The translations under genes and the position numbers were made by a program. A DNA stretch of 64,000 nucleotides from Deltaproteobacteria bacterium (GTDB lineage Bacteria > Desulfobacterota > Binatia > Binatales > Binataceae). The DNA is taken from positions 47,138 to 111,137 of the forward strand of contig JAKBMB010000033.1 in assembly GCA_021831785.1 (NCBI GenBank), written 5' to 3'. Below the pieces are notes generated by a model, which was given only the letters and a program-made list of their open reading frames with translations, was not told the DNA's origin and did not search any database. Position 1 is the first letter of the stretch, and every line of letters begins with the position of its first letter. Below, one piece after another: positions 1-8,834 of this stretch.

Positions 1-1563
1 CAAACCAAAGACGGCCGTTGGTACTCGCTCCGTATACGTTCGTTTCGGACCAGCCAACAAGAAATCTGGCGCGTGCTGATAGCGTTCGTGGATATCCACG
101 AGCTGAAGCAGAAAGAGGAATCGCTGCAAAAAGAGCGGAACCTCATCTCGGCCATCCTCGACGCGGCGACGGACTTGCTGGTCGTGGTGCTCGATCCCGA
201 AGGAAGGATTGTTCGCTTCAACCGCGCGTGCCAACGACTCACCGGTTATTCCCTGGCGGAAGTGAAAGGGCGGCGGGTATGGGACCTCCTACTGGTTCCG
301 GAAGAGATTGCGGCAGTGAAGGGAACGTTCAAAGAAGTCCTCGGCGGAAAGCCGAACCAAGCCGAAAATCACTGGGTCACCAAGGACGGCCGGCGGTTGC
401 TGATCGGCTGGTCCAATAACGCGGCGATGAGCAGCGCCGGCTCTGTGGAGTACGTAATCGGGACCGGCTGCGACCACACCGAGCGGGTGACAGCGCAAGA
501 GAGAGCGCGGGACAGCGACGCCACCATCGGAGCACTGCTGGAGACGGCGGCGCAAGCAATTGTGGCCGTCGATCAGGAAGGCCGGATCGTGCTGGCAAAT
601 CGAACCACGGAACAAATGTTCGGTCATAGCCGCCAGGAACTGCTCGGTCAACCTATCGAGAAACTCGTTCCGCAACGTTTACGCCAACGACACGTCACGT
701 ATCGCGCGAGCTGGTTCGCGCAGCCGCGCAATCGTCCCATGGGCAGCGGGCTGGAGCTGCGCGGCTTGCGCAAGGACGGAACGGAGTTCCCGATCGAGGT
801 CAGTTTGAGCTATCTGCGCGAAAGCCGCGAGGTGCTCGGAGTGAGCTTTATTTCAGATATCACCGAACGCAAGAAAAACGAGGAGACCTTGCTTCAGTAT
901 CAGGGCCAACTGCGAAGACTGACCGCCAGCCTTATCGCCTCCCAGGAGGCGGAGAACCGGGAGTTGGCCGGCGAGCTGCATGATGTTTTCAGCCAGGAGT
1001 TGGCGGCCTTAGGTATGGAGATCTCGACGTTGTTGAAAGCCGCGGAAGTCCCGGCCCCGTTGGGTGCGAGCCTCGCCGACCTCGGAAAGAAGATCTCGCG
1101 CCTGGCGGACGAGATTCATCACACCTCCCGCCAGCTTCATCCCGCGATTCTGGCGGAGCTCGGCCTGGCGGCGGCGCTGCGCGAAGAATGTGAAACCTTC
1201 GCGCAGCATTCCGGCATCCCGGTGCGATTCATTTCAGAGAACACGCCGTCTTCTTCGCCGCACGATGTCGCTCTGAGTCTTTACCGGATCGCGCAGGAAA
1301 GCCTGCGAAACATCCGTAAACACAGCGGGGCAACGGAGGTTCGCATCCGGCTCACGAGAGAAAAGGATGGTGTTACCCTGCAGGTAGAGGATATCGGCGA
1401 CGGTTTTGACATCAACGAGGCTCGGAAGAGCGGCGGGTTAGGTTTGATCAGCATGGAGGAACGGGCGCGGTCAGTGAACGGTAGATTTACGGTCCGTTCG
1501 CAACTCGGGGGCGGCACGACGATGGAAGTGTTTGTGCCGCTGCGCGACAAGGCAGCAACGTGA
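1..1563 (+). CDS. PAS-PAS sensor histidine kinase (NarX/HisKA_3 type), 5' end outside window
   Basis: The reading frame is open from base 1, so the gene starts before the window; an internal GTG at 73 is not a convincing start. The visible 520 residues begin with the end of a PAS-like domain (GRWYSLRIRSFRT, then FVDIHELKQKE), a pattern typical of CheB-CheR-PAS fusion proteins. Two PAS domains follow, each closing with an xDxTER-type linker (CDHTERV, SDITERK). The dimerisation domain carries ELHDVFSQEL, with His near residue 327 of the visible part as phosphoacceptor, and the HATPase ends with GLGLISMEERA. It probably senses a cytoplasmic signal and phosphorylates the regulator encoded directly downstream, whose GTG start overlaps its stop by 4 bases. 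No membrane segment is visible in the part present. Confidence 0.9.
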   Translation, partial: QTKDGRWYSLRIRSFRTSQQEIWRVLIAFVDIHELKQKEESLQKERNLISAILDAATDLLVVVLDPEGRIVRFNRACQRLTGYSLAEVKGRRVWDLLLVPEEIAAVKGTFKEVLGGKPNQAENHWVTKDGRRLLIGWSNNAAMSSAGSVEYVIGTGCDHTERVTAQERARDSDATIGALLETAAQAIVAVDQEGRIVLANRTTEQMFGHSRQELLGQPIEKLVPQRLRQRHVTYRASWFAQPRNRPMGSGLELRGLRKDGTEFPIEVSLSYLRESREVLGVSFISDITERKKNEETLLQYQGQLRRLTASLIASQEAENRELAGELHDVFSQELAALGMEISTLLKAAEVPAPLGASLADLGKKISRLADEIHHTSRQLHPAILAELGLAAALREECETFAQHSGIPVRFISENTPSSSPHDVALSLYRIAQESLRNIRKHSGATEVRIRLTREKDGVTLQVEDIGDGFDINEARKSGGLGLISMEERARSVNGRFTVRSQLGGGTTMEVFVPLRDKAAT

Positions 1564-2201
1564 AACCTATCCGGATTTTGCTCGCCGACGATCACACGGT
1601 CGTAATCGAAGGGTTGCGGCGCATTCTGGATTCCCCGGAGTTCGAGATTATCGGCACTGTCAGCGACGGCCGTGCCTTGTCGCAAGCCGCCGCCGATCTG
1701 CAACCCGACGTCATTATCACCGATGTCGCCATGCCCTCGCTTAACGGCATCGAAGCCGCGCGCCGGATTCGCAAGCAGAACCGGCAGTCGAAAATCGTCT
1801 TTCTGACCATGCATACGGAACCGACCTACGCGGTGGAAGCGTTGACCGCCGGAGGATCAGGCTACGTGTTGAAGAGCTCGGCCGGCGCAGAACTGGTCAC
1901 GGCCATCCGCGAGGCTTTCAACGGGAGCGTCTACGTAGCGAAATCCATTGCGGAACCCGTAAAGTGTGCTCTTAATGCTCGACCCGCCGAAGCTAGGGTC
2001 CCCGCCGACAGGCTGACGTCTCGGCAGCGCGAGGTGCTGCAATTGCTCGCCGAGGGACGCCAGGCGAAGGAGATCGCCGCCGCGTTAAGCGTGTCCCCCA
2101 GGACCGTTGAGTTCCACAAGTATAGAATTATGGAGACGCTTGGGATTCGCACGGTCGCCGAACTGGCGCGTTATGCACTCAGGCGCGGAATCGTCGCGTA
2201 A
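1560..2201 (+). CDS. NarL/FixJ-family response regulator
   Basis: 213 residues. The N-terminal receiver domain has the acidic pair in LLADDHTVV, phosphoacceptor Asp in IITDVAMPSLNG, and Thr and Lys at the usual later positions (FLTMHTE, YVLKSS). The C-terminal LuxR-type helix-turn-helix reads LTSRQREVLQLLAEGRQAKE followed by LSVSPRTVEFHKYRIM, the standard NarL output domain. The GTG start sits in a GTGA overlap with the kinase stop, so the two are translationally coupled and almost certainly a cognate pair. Target genes cannot be read from the sequence. Confidence 0.93.
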   Translation: MKPIRILLADDHTVVIEGLRRILDSPEFEIIGTVSDGRALSQAAADLQPDVIITDVAMPSLNGIEAARRIRKQNRQSKIVFLTMHTEPTYAVEALTAGGSGYVLKSSAGAELVTAIREAFNGSVYVAKSIAEPVKCALNARPAEARVPADRLTSRQREVLQLLAEGRQAKEIAAALSVSPRTVEFHKYRIMETLGIRTVAELARYALRRGIVA

Positions 2202-2942
2202 CCCGGCCCTAACCCTACTGCTTAACTCTACCGCGGCCTCGAAGCGAAACCTAGAAATTTTCCGAGCTATTCTAGGCGCCCTTTGCAAGCCTAATATCGA
2301 ACTGGCGGTCTCGAGTTGCTGATGACGTGCCTGGCTGCTCGGGGAGACCTCGCAGCCTTGCTTTGCCGTCGGTTGAACAGTGGACGCTGCATGGATTGTT
2401 TCGGTTGAAGTAATTCTTCAGTGGCGCTGGCGCTGCCTTGAGGAGAATGTCTTGCTCCCGGGCCCCGATCTCCATGTTGCCGCCAACGGCACCGGGCTAG
2501 CTCCTCTGCCGGACGGTGAAGCGGATGCAGTGTTGCGCGACGACCTGCGTCACGGATGCGGCGGCCGCGTGGTCCCGGTGACACCGATGGAGCCGGAGTG
2601 GCAGGGGGCCATGCGACATAGATTCGAGCGGCGTCCAAGGGCCCGTGCAACTCCATCGGGCCGGACGGCCCCAGCTTCGGGCGAAGGCTCGCAGAGCAAT
2701 CGCACGGCCATTCATCCGGTTAGCGCGTTCGGGAGACACGATGCTCGATCAAGCGGCTGATGATTGCCCGGAAAGCCCGATTAACGGCGCGATGTTGCTC
2801 TCCGCAGCGCCTTGCGCGGGTCGCGAGAGAGACGGAAGGCGAGTACCGTCTGCTGCCTGCCCGGTCGGAAAACCCAACAGGCGCACCACATCACCTTTAA
2901 TTCAACCAACGTTCGACCTTCGGAGCGAGAAGGGAGTCTATC
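2202..2942. other. Intergenic stretch without a recognisable gene
   Basis: About 740 bases between the response regulator and the sugar nucleotidyltransferase. Open frames exist on both strands, but their translations are Arg/Pro/Gly-rich and resemble no family I recognise. No tRNA, strong terminator or repeat was seen. An AAGGGAG sequence shortly before 2943 serves as ribosome binding site of the next gene. Confidence 0.5.
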
Positions 2943-3869
2943 GTGGAACAGAGCTCAAGCTGCGGACGGCAGGCGCGGGCGGCGGTGATTCTGGCGGGCG
3001 GCGAAGGAACGAGATTACGGTCGCTGACCAGGCGGATCATGGGCTGCGACGTACCCAAGCAATTCTGTCCGCTGCTCGGGAAAGACACGCTGCTTGAGCA
3101 GACTTTGCGGCGGGTCTCGCTAAGCGTCGGGGCGCCTCTGACCTCGGTGGTGGTTACGCGCAGCCACGAGCGTTTCTACGCTTCGCTCACGCGCGATATT
3201 GCGGCCTCCAATCTCGTGGCCCAGCCGCAAAACCGCGGGACCGCGCCCGCCATCCTTTACTCCCTGCTGCGGCTCGCCGAGCAGGCGCCGCAGGCCCGGG
3301 TGGCGATTTTTCCCTCCGACCACTTCGTCGGTGATGACCGGGCATTTATGCGCCACGTGGATATAGCGTTCGCCGCGGTTGAGTCGCGCCCGGAGTTGAC
3401 CGTGCTTTTGGGCATTCAACCGGGATGGCCTGAGACCGGATACGGCTGGATCGAACCCGCGCTCGCGGTGCGGGAGACCCCGGCATTTATGGTACGCCGT
3501 TTTTGGGAGAAGCCGCAGCCTGAGGTGGCCAACGAGCTTCTGGGCCGCGGCTGCCTGTGGAACAGCTTCGTGATGGTGGGGCAGCTGTCGGTCCTCCTCG
3601 GCCTTTTCATGATCGCATTGCCTAGTCTGTATGTCTCGTTCAAGAAAATTCAGCCGATATTCGGGACCGTATTCGAGGCCGAGACAGTCGAGCGGCTGTA
3701 CCGCGGCCTGCGCAGCGCGAGCTTTCCGGACGAGGTGCTGGCGCGTCATCCGGTGAACCTGGCGGTGCTTCCGGTGCAAGGCGTGGAGTGGAGCGACCTC
3801 GGAGAACCGCGCCGCGTGATGGAGGTGTGCGCGCGCCTCGGAGCTCGCCCGCGATGGGCCGCCGCATAG
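2943..3869 (+). CDS. manC: Mannose-1-phosphate guanylyltransferase-like sugar nucleotidyltransferase
   Basis: 308 residues. The N-terminus shows the nucleotidyltransferase signature AVILAGGEGTRLRSLTR with a Lys in VPKQFCPLLG, as in ManC/RfbM-type enzymes that make GDP-mannose from mannose-1-phosphate and GTP. Further family features are QPQNRGTAPAILYSLL, FPSDHFVGD and GYGWIEP, then FWEKP and LWNSFV. The protein lacks the C-terminal isomerase domain of bifunctional ManC/AlgA. The GTG start at 2943 follows an AAGGGAG site. GDP-mannose would feed glycan or lipopolysaccharide synthesis. A related nucleotidyltransferase with another sugar cannot be excluded. Confidence 0.82.
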   Translation: MEQSSSCGRQARAAVILAGGEGTRLRSLTRRIMGCDVPKQFCPLLGKDTLLEQTLRRVSLSVGAPLTSVVVTRSHERFYASLTRDIAASNLVAQPQNRGTAPAILYSLLRLAEQAPQARVAIFPSDHFVGDDRAFMRHVDIAFAAVESRPELTVLLGIQPGWPETGYGWIEPALAVRETPAFMVRRFWEKPQPEVANELLGRGCLWNSFVMVGQLSVLLGLFMIALPSLYVSFKKIQPIFGTVFEAETVERLYRGLRSASFPDEVLARHPVNLAVLPVQGVEWSDLGEPRRVMEVCARLGARPRWAAA

Positions 3870-4253
3870 CGATGAGCGAAGCGCGGGCGGGTCTTCGGTC
3901 GCTGCCTAATTTTTGCGCAACGGAGGAGTTCAACAATTGGAACGATGCTGCCGTGGAGGCCGATGCGCGAGATGGAGCGCATGAGCCGCGGGCTTCGCCT
4001 CCTGCGCGCGCCACAGATGACGCTTCCGCCGCGCTGATTTGACGGCCGGCCGACCCGGCACGCCTCGCAGCGGGCGATGCCCGAGCGCGCCGCGAGCGTA
4101 TGGGACAAGCGAACGGGCGCCGTCATGCGGCTGCAACTACGCGGCGGTAACCAGCCGGGGGGCGTGAGGTGAGCCGTGCCGGCCTCACGCCCCCATAGGG
4201 TGGGAGCGATACCTTTGCGGAGTCGATCGGCAACGAGAAGGGCAGAGACAGCA
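3870..4253. other. Intergenic region with a strong hairpin
   Basis: No coding signal was recognised. The region contains a near-perfect inverted repeat with 12-bp arms at 4158-4169 and 4183-4194 (GGGGGCGTGAGG paired with CCTCACGCCCCC, 13-base loop). There is no T-run after it, so it is not a classical intrinsic terminator. It lies 60 bases before the next start and could act in the 5' leader or end the upstream transcript. Confidence 0.55.
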
Positions 4254-4694
4254 ATGTTCAACGATCAATTGCCGCCGGAAGATTTCGACGGCCCTATTCT
4301 GCCCGTCCAGTATTTCGAGTCCATGAAGCGGCCAAAGCTCTTGGTGGGCGAATACCGCCTATTGCTGGCCGTGCTGGAGGACGCGGTGCGCTGTTATCTG
4401 ACCGATATCAACGGCCGGAGCAAGGAGCAGCGGACGCGATTCGCCGAGGTCCGGAGCTGGTTTTATTCGTCGGGCGATACCGAGCAACAGGCGCTCTTTG
4501 CTTTCGAGTCGATTTGTGACCTGCTCGGAATCAATGCCGGCGTTGTTCGCAAGCGACTCGCTTCGATCAGTCTTGGTGAGCTACCGTGGCGCCGTTTGCG
4601 TTGGGAGCGTCCGGTTGCTCGTCAACGGAATCACTCTCAGCGTAGACAACACGCCGACCGGGGGCGGGGTTTTGGCACGGTTGCCGGCATGTGA
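4254..4694 (+). CDS. Conserved small hypothetical protein
   Basis: 146 residues from the ATG at 4254; the frame is open further upstream, but the family-like part begins after this ATG. The core reads GEYRLLLAVLEDAVRCY, then a linker ending TRFAEVRSWF, then FAFESICDLLGINAGVVRKR. This is the pattern of short uncharacterised soluble proteins found widely in proteobacteria and relatives, with a helical region before an ICxxLG motif followed by basic residues. The C-terminal tail after residue 110 is Arg/Gln-rich and may be altered. No function is known to me, and there is no operon partner in the same direction. Confidence 0.6.
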   Translation: MFNDQLPPEDFDGPILPVQYFESMKRPKLLVGEYRLLLAVLEDAVRCYLTDINGRSKEQRTRFAEVRSWFYSSGDTEQQALFAFESICDLLGINAGVVRKRLASISLGELPWRRLRWERPVARQRNHSQRRQHADRGRGFGTVAGM

Positions 4695-5404
4695 GGGGCC
4701 TCAAATCGTCATGCGCTCAGCCACTCCAGGATGGCAGCCCAAAGAGACGGGGTGTTTCCCGGGATTTGAACAACGTGATGCAACTACGCGGTGGCGCCTG
4801 CGCGACTATTCAAGCCCGGTGGTGCGTCGACCGCTTTCGCTCGTCATTCGCGACGACATTCTGGATTACTACGGCTGGGTGTTCTGCCAGGGCGGATTCG
4901 GCAGCCTTCACATGACCTTTGAGCAGTTCCTCATGGTTATCGCTGAGTTGTGGCCCTCGCGGCTGCATCCAGGGCGTGAGGACTGAGCCTTCATTCCTCT
5001 CTCTTGAGCCCGTACGCGCGCGACAACTTCTCCCCCCGGGCCGTCACCTATGGCTACGGCAGCGATACGACGCGCTTTGCGTTGTTCAACCAGGCCGCGT
5101 TGGAATTCACGCTCGAGACCGGCAGGCGCCGTGACACGATTCGGCGCCGCGAGACGAACCGGTCAAGGCTGCGATCGTTTACTCTAACTTCGTTACGGCC
5201 GTATTGGCCCATCACGCCCGCGAGTCGCCCAACAGCGTACGGAACTTCCGGTCCCGCCGCGGGCTTCGGATCCACCGTCGCGAGTTCGGCGGCGTCGGCC
5301 ATGACGTGATGCACGTGGGCGAGCGCCCATTGCGCGATTGCGCGTGCAGGCCGGACCGTACTTCAATTCACCTGCCGCGACCGCCGGTCAGCGCTGTACA
5401 TGAG
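4695..5404. other. Region without an assignable gene
   Basis: Several overlapping frames run here, including one at 4498-4986 (plus strand) with a plausible-looking C-terminal half (DDILDYYGWVF) that matches no family I know. Another at 5004-5309 is similarly unassignable. The part immediately before 5405 should encode the missing N-terminus of the LysR gene but does not do so in any frame I checked. Degraded coding sequence is the likeliest content. Confidence 0.4.
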
Positions 5405-6241
5405 ATGGTGCTACGGTCTCCGCCAGCCGTGACACGAGCTTTGGCGGCCCTCGAGGGCCGCGTCGGCATACGCCTCGTCACGCGGACCACGCGCCGTGTC
5501 TCCCCTACTGAGGTTGGCCGCTGCCTCGCCGAGCGGGCTCGTGTGCTGTTGAGCGAATACGATGCAGCGGTGACAGGCCTGTCGGACTCTTCGGTTCGCG
5601 GCCTACTACGTATCACGGCTCCGCTGCAATTCGGCTGCCGTCATGTCACTCCGCTTGTAACCAACTTCCTTGACACCTTTCCCGAGATGCAGCTCGAACT
5701 GATACTCAACGACCGCAACCTGGATTTGGTCGAGGAAAGCATCGACGTAGCGGTTCGAATTGGGCCTCTTTCGGACTCCGCCCTCCTCGTTAGGCGTGTG
5801 GGAGAGGTTCGAAGGGTTGTCGTGGCCAGCCCCGGCTATCTGGCCAAGCGCGGCGTTCCGAAGAAACCGGCAGATCTGCTCGCTCATGACACAATTTTTG
5901 GCACGGCGAGATCGGAGCCGTTGGAATGGCGGTTTGGATCAGCGAAGCGGGCCACCATAGTCCGGCTTTCGCCGCGGCTGCTCGTCAACGAGGTTGAAGC
6001 TCAGCTCATGGCGGCCAAGGCCGGCCGCGGGATCGCGCGAGTCTTGTCCTATCAGGTTGCCGAAGAGCTTTCGGCGGGATCGCTCGTCCCTCTGCTGCGT
6101 CCTTTCGAGCCGCCTCCCCTGCCGGTTCAACTCGTCGTCCCCGGCGGCAGCCACATGCCACCGAAAGTCAGAGTCTTCCTTGATTACGCGGCAGAGGCAT
6201 TGCGCAAATTGCGCGTTATCCGCCGCTTGGATGACGCGTGA
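5405..6241 (+). CDS. LysR-family regulator lacking the start of its DNA-binding domain
   Basis: The recognisable protein starts inside the helix-turn-helix: LRSPPAVTRALAALE matches the recognition helix of LysR proteins, and RLVTRTTRRVSPTEVG the following wing. The effector domain is complete (GLLRITAPLQFG, ELILNDRNLDLVEESIDVAV, VVASPGYLAKRG). Normally about 20 residues with the first helices (such as a VFVxVxExGSF motif) precede it. Here the upstream codons in this frame are unrelated. The ATG at 5405 is a nominal start giving 278 residues against the usual 295-310. Either the 5' end was replaced or lost, making this a likely pseudogene, or a short variant is made. Confidence 0.65.
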   Translation: MVLRSPPAVTRALAALEGRVGIRLVTRTTRRVSPTEVGRCLAERARVLLSEYDAAVTGLSDSSVRGLLRITAPLQFGCRHVTPLVTNFLDTFPEMQLELILNDRNLDLVEESIDVAVRIGPLSDSALLVRRVGEVRRVVVASPGYLAKRGVPKKPADLLAHDTIFGTARSEPLEWRFGSAKRATIVRLSPRLLVNEVEAQLMAAKAGRGIARVLSYQVAEELSAGSLVPLLRPFEPPPLPVQLVVPGGSHMPPKVRVFLDYAAEALRKLRVIRRLDDA

Positions 6242-6381
6242 GGATGTTGGCGAGAGGATGTGCCCTTGCGGTTTGGGCGTGTTGAAATTGGACTCTGGAA
6301 TAGCGCGGCGCGCCGGCGCAACCTCGCCAGCCGAACCGGCGCCCAGCGGCGCGGTCTCGGCCCGACGACGCTACGCTCCCG

Positions 6382-7020
6382 CTATCGCTGAGCGGAGCCG
6401 GCGTTGGCCGGTTGACCCGCGCGCGAGGCCGGCTGCCCTTCGCGGCCCGGCTCCGGCGAGGCGGAAGACGGCGCGGCGGCCTGCGCGGCTGAAGCTTCGA
6501 CCGCCTCCCACTGGCGGCCGAGATGAAGCGGCGTCAGGTAGAGCTTATCGCGCCCAACGACGCGCACGTACTGGGACGTCTTCGACGGATTTAGGCTGCC
6601 GAAGTCGATCGTACATGCGGCCTTGCCGTCGACAAACAGGGTGACGCGATAGCGCTCCGGCGCAAGTCCGAACTGCGCGAGCGCAGCCGTACCGTATTGC
6701 GCCTTGTCAATCACGCGCGAGGGAGCGGTAACCTCAAGGAAGCGGAGCGCCGCTGCGACGCGCCGGTTTAAGACCTCCTGCCCGGAGGCATCGGGCCGAT
6801 CAGCGTCTACCCAGTGCTTGGAGGCGGTGCGTGTCAACCGAAAAATCGCCCCGTGCGCGCGAAGTTCAATTTGGTTGGCGCGACTTGGGAGTTTTTCTAT
6901 GATGCCGGCGGGCGTGAAGCGCACAAGGCCCCCTTCGCCGGGCACATGGCCGGACAGCGCCAGTGCGGCAATCAAGGCGGTTCCGAGAAGCACGCCCGCG
7001 ATGGCTAGAAGCGCTCGCAC
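6382..7020 (-). CDS. DUF4340-type protein of Gld-like ABC module
   Basis: 212 residues from a GTG start. One N-terminal membrane anchor (LLAIAGVLLGTALIAALAL) is followed by a periplasmic region with FTPAGIIEKL, KHWVDADRP, LRFLEVTAPSRVID and TIDFGSLNPSKTSQYVRV. These are characteristic of DUF4340 proteins, which lie next to GldG-type genes. The C-terminal 40 residues are low-complexity Ala/Ser/Pro/Gly. It is the last gene of a minus-strand set (ATPase, permease, GldG-like, this), 140 bases after the GldG-like gene. The function is probably as an accessory, envelope-located part of that transporter; the substrate is unknown. Confidence 0.75.
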   Translation of the reverse strand: MRALLAIAGVLLGTALIAALALSGHVPGEGGLVRFTPAGIIEKLPSRANQIELRAHGAIFRLTRTASKHWVDADRPDASGQEVLNRRVAAALRFLEVTAPSRVIDKAQYGTAALAQFGLAPERYRVTLFVDGKAACTIDFGSLNPSKTSQYVRVVGRDKLYLTPLHLGRQWEAVEASAAQAAAPSSASPEPGREGQPASRAGQPANAGSAQR

Positions 7021-7160
7021 AAATCCGCCAAAGACTCGGCTTCAGGCGCATTCTGGGGTGGAACGCAAATCGTTGTCGGCCTCTTTTCGCGCCAGCTTGC
7101 GCAAGGTTTAATCCGTCGCCCTTCTATCCGAACTGCTGAAAACTTTAATCGTCGCCGGCC

Positions 7161-8822
7161 TTATCGGCGACGCCACCAAACCAAGGTTCCGACCAACGCT
7201 ACGCTCAGGGGCAAGAGAATGTCGACCACAGTGAATATCGCCTTCATCTGGTAATTGGTCAGCACGACCTGGGGCTCGGCATAGGTTTCGGGCTTGACCG
7301 ATGGCGCAGACTCGTCGCCCGCCAGCCAGCGTATGATCGCAACCGCGAGCGCCCCGTTTGACACCGAGGCAAAGTATGCGTTGGTCGCGAAAGCGCTATC
7401 GCCTACGACGACCAGCCTGAACGGCGAGGCGCCGGCGGGCGCACCCGGCCATCGACCGCTCGCGGCAACCGCAAGGACGCGCGGGCCGGTTCTTTGCGCG
7501 CTCTGCGCGTCCGGTGCAGCGGCGTCAGAGCCGCCCGGCATAGCGGCAGTGGCGCCGGTAGCCTTTTCGGCGGGCAACGCGCCGGGCTCCAGGCGCAGGT
7601 AGCTGTCCTTGGTGCTGGAGAAAAGCGGCATGAGCTTAACCCCGGGCGGCGGCTCCAGAAGGACAATCGGACGAGCGCCAGGGAAAAACGTAAGCGCCAG
7701 ATGCTCGGTGATCGGATGGGGAGGATAGTAGGGAATCGCCACCTTCTCGGGATCGGTCGCGTAATGATCGGTCGGGTCGAGGACCGTAGCCGCTAAAAGC
7801 TTGATACCGACGCGCTCAAGGACGGCTTCGAAGCTCGGCCCGATCGGCGAATATGGGTCGTACATGAGCAAAAGGCGGCCGCCCGCGGCCAAATAATTGG
7901 TCAGCACGCGGCCCTCTTCCGGCGCGTACGCGACGCGCGGTCCGCTGTCGACGACTGCCGCGCACTGGGGACTGATCGCGGACGCCTTGGTCAGATCTAT
8001 CTGCTCAGGTTTGTAGCCCAAATTGGTCAAAGAAAGGTACAGGCGGTCGAAGCCGCTGTCTTTGCCTTCAAGGATATCGCCCCCGCCCTGTATGTCGTGC
8101 GCACGCAGGGTCTCCGTGTGGGTGTAATAGAATTGAATGCCGCCGGGCTCGAAGAACTCGCCGTGTCCGACGACGAAACAGACGGTCTTCATTTTTTGCC
8201 TTAGCGCGCGCAAAACGGCGAACGCCATTTGCGTCAGGTCGGTGGTGTTCTCAACGGTTGCCCGCCGCCCATCGGCCTCGACGATGACCGTATTGTAGAA
8301 CCTTATTTGGTAGCGGCGGGCGAGCGCGGGCTCGGTGTCGGGATCGATCACGCGCAGGTGAAAACGTTCATTGGAGCGTGCCAGCGTCTGGAGCAGATCC
8401 TTGGAGCGCAAAGCCTCGGGATCGTCGTCGTGATAGAAGTAAATGAAGTTGACATCACGGCTAAGGCCGCGCACCACGGCCTGCGCCTGTTCGGGCGGGG
8501 TGTAGGTTCCTTCGCGCGTTAGGTCGAAATGCACGTCATGGACGTAGAGCGCCATGTTGGCGAGCAGCGTGAGCGCCGCGGCGAAGACGACGATGACGCT
8601 GTTCAGAGCAAAGCCGGGCCATCGACTCAGCCGCATCTGAACCGGCATGCGCAACCCAAAGATAAACAGGAATGTCAGCGCCGCCGCCCAGGCCCCGAAC
8701 AGGAGCACGTTGGCACCGTCGCGGGTCACGGCAAAGAACCTTGCGGCTAGACTTAAGCTCAGCGCAACCGCCAGCAGCGCGGCGCCGAACCAGACCAAAC
8801 GTCCGCTCCCGTGAGTTCTCAT
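7161..8822 (-). CDS. GldG-like ABC transporter auxiliary protein
   Basis: 553 residues. Three predicted membrane segments lie near the N-terminus (VWFGAALLAVALSLSLAARF, WAAALTFLFIFGL, LNSVIVVFAAALTLLANMAL). A large extracytoplasmic region of the ABC_transp_aux/GldG type follows (DLTREGTYTP, VNFIYFYHDDDPE, DPDTEPALARRYQI, VVGHGEFFEPGG, LTNYLAAGGRLLLMYDPY). It ends with a final membrane helix near WWRRR. In Bacteroidetes GldG works with GldA and GldF; homologous sets occur in many phyla without gliding, with unknown cargo. Its start is 12 bases downstream of the permease stop, indicating one operon. Confidence 0.85.
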   Translation of the reverse strand: MRTHGSGRLVWFGAALLAVALSLSLAARFFAVTRDGANVLLFGAWAAALTFLFIFGLRMPVQMRLSRWPGFALNSVIVVFAAALTLLANMALYVHDVHFDLTREGTYTPPEQAQAVVRGLSRDVNFIYFYHDDDPEALRSKDLLQTLARSNERFHLRVIDPDTEPALARRYQIRFYNTVIVEADGRRATVENTTDLTQMAFAVLRALRQKMKTVCFVVGHGEFFEPGGIQFYYTHTETLRAHDIQGGGDILEGKDSGFDRLYLSLTNLGYKPEQIDLTKASAISPQCAAVVDSGPRVAYAPEEGRVLTNYLAAGGRLLLMYDPYSPIGPSFEAVLERVGIKLLAATVLDPTDHYATDPEKVAIPYYPPHPITEHLALTFFPGARPIVLLEPPPGVKLMPLFSSTKDSYLRLEPGALPAEKATGATAAMPGGSDAAAPDAQSAQRTGPRVLAVAASGRWPGAPAGASPFRLVVVGDSAFATNAYFASVSNGALAVAIIRWLAGDESAPSVKPETYAEPQVVLTNYQMKAIFTVVDILLPLSVALVGTLVWWRRR

Positions 8823-8834
8823 CGCGGCGTCCGC

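Noticed and set aside
2291..2760. Overlapping frames on both strands between the regulator and manC-like genes
   Set aside because: Both translations are typical of non-coding high-GC DNA, with no family match and no ribosome binding site.
4498..4986. 162-codon plus-strand frame
   Set aside because: The C-terminal half looks protein-like, but no family, ribosome binding site or neighbour supports it, and it overlaps the better-supported gene ending at 4694.
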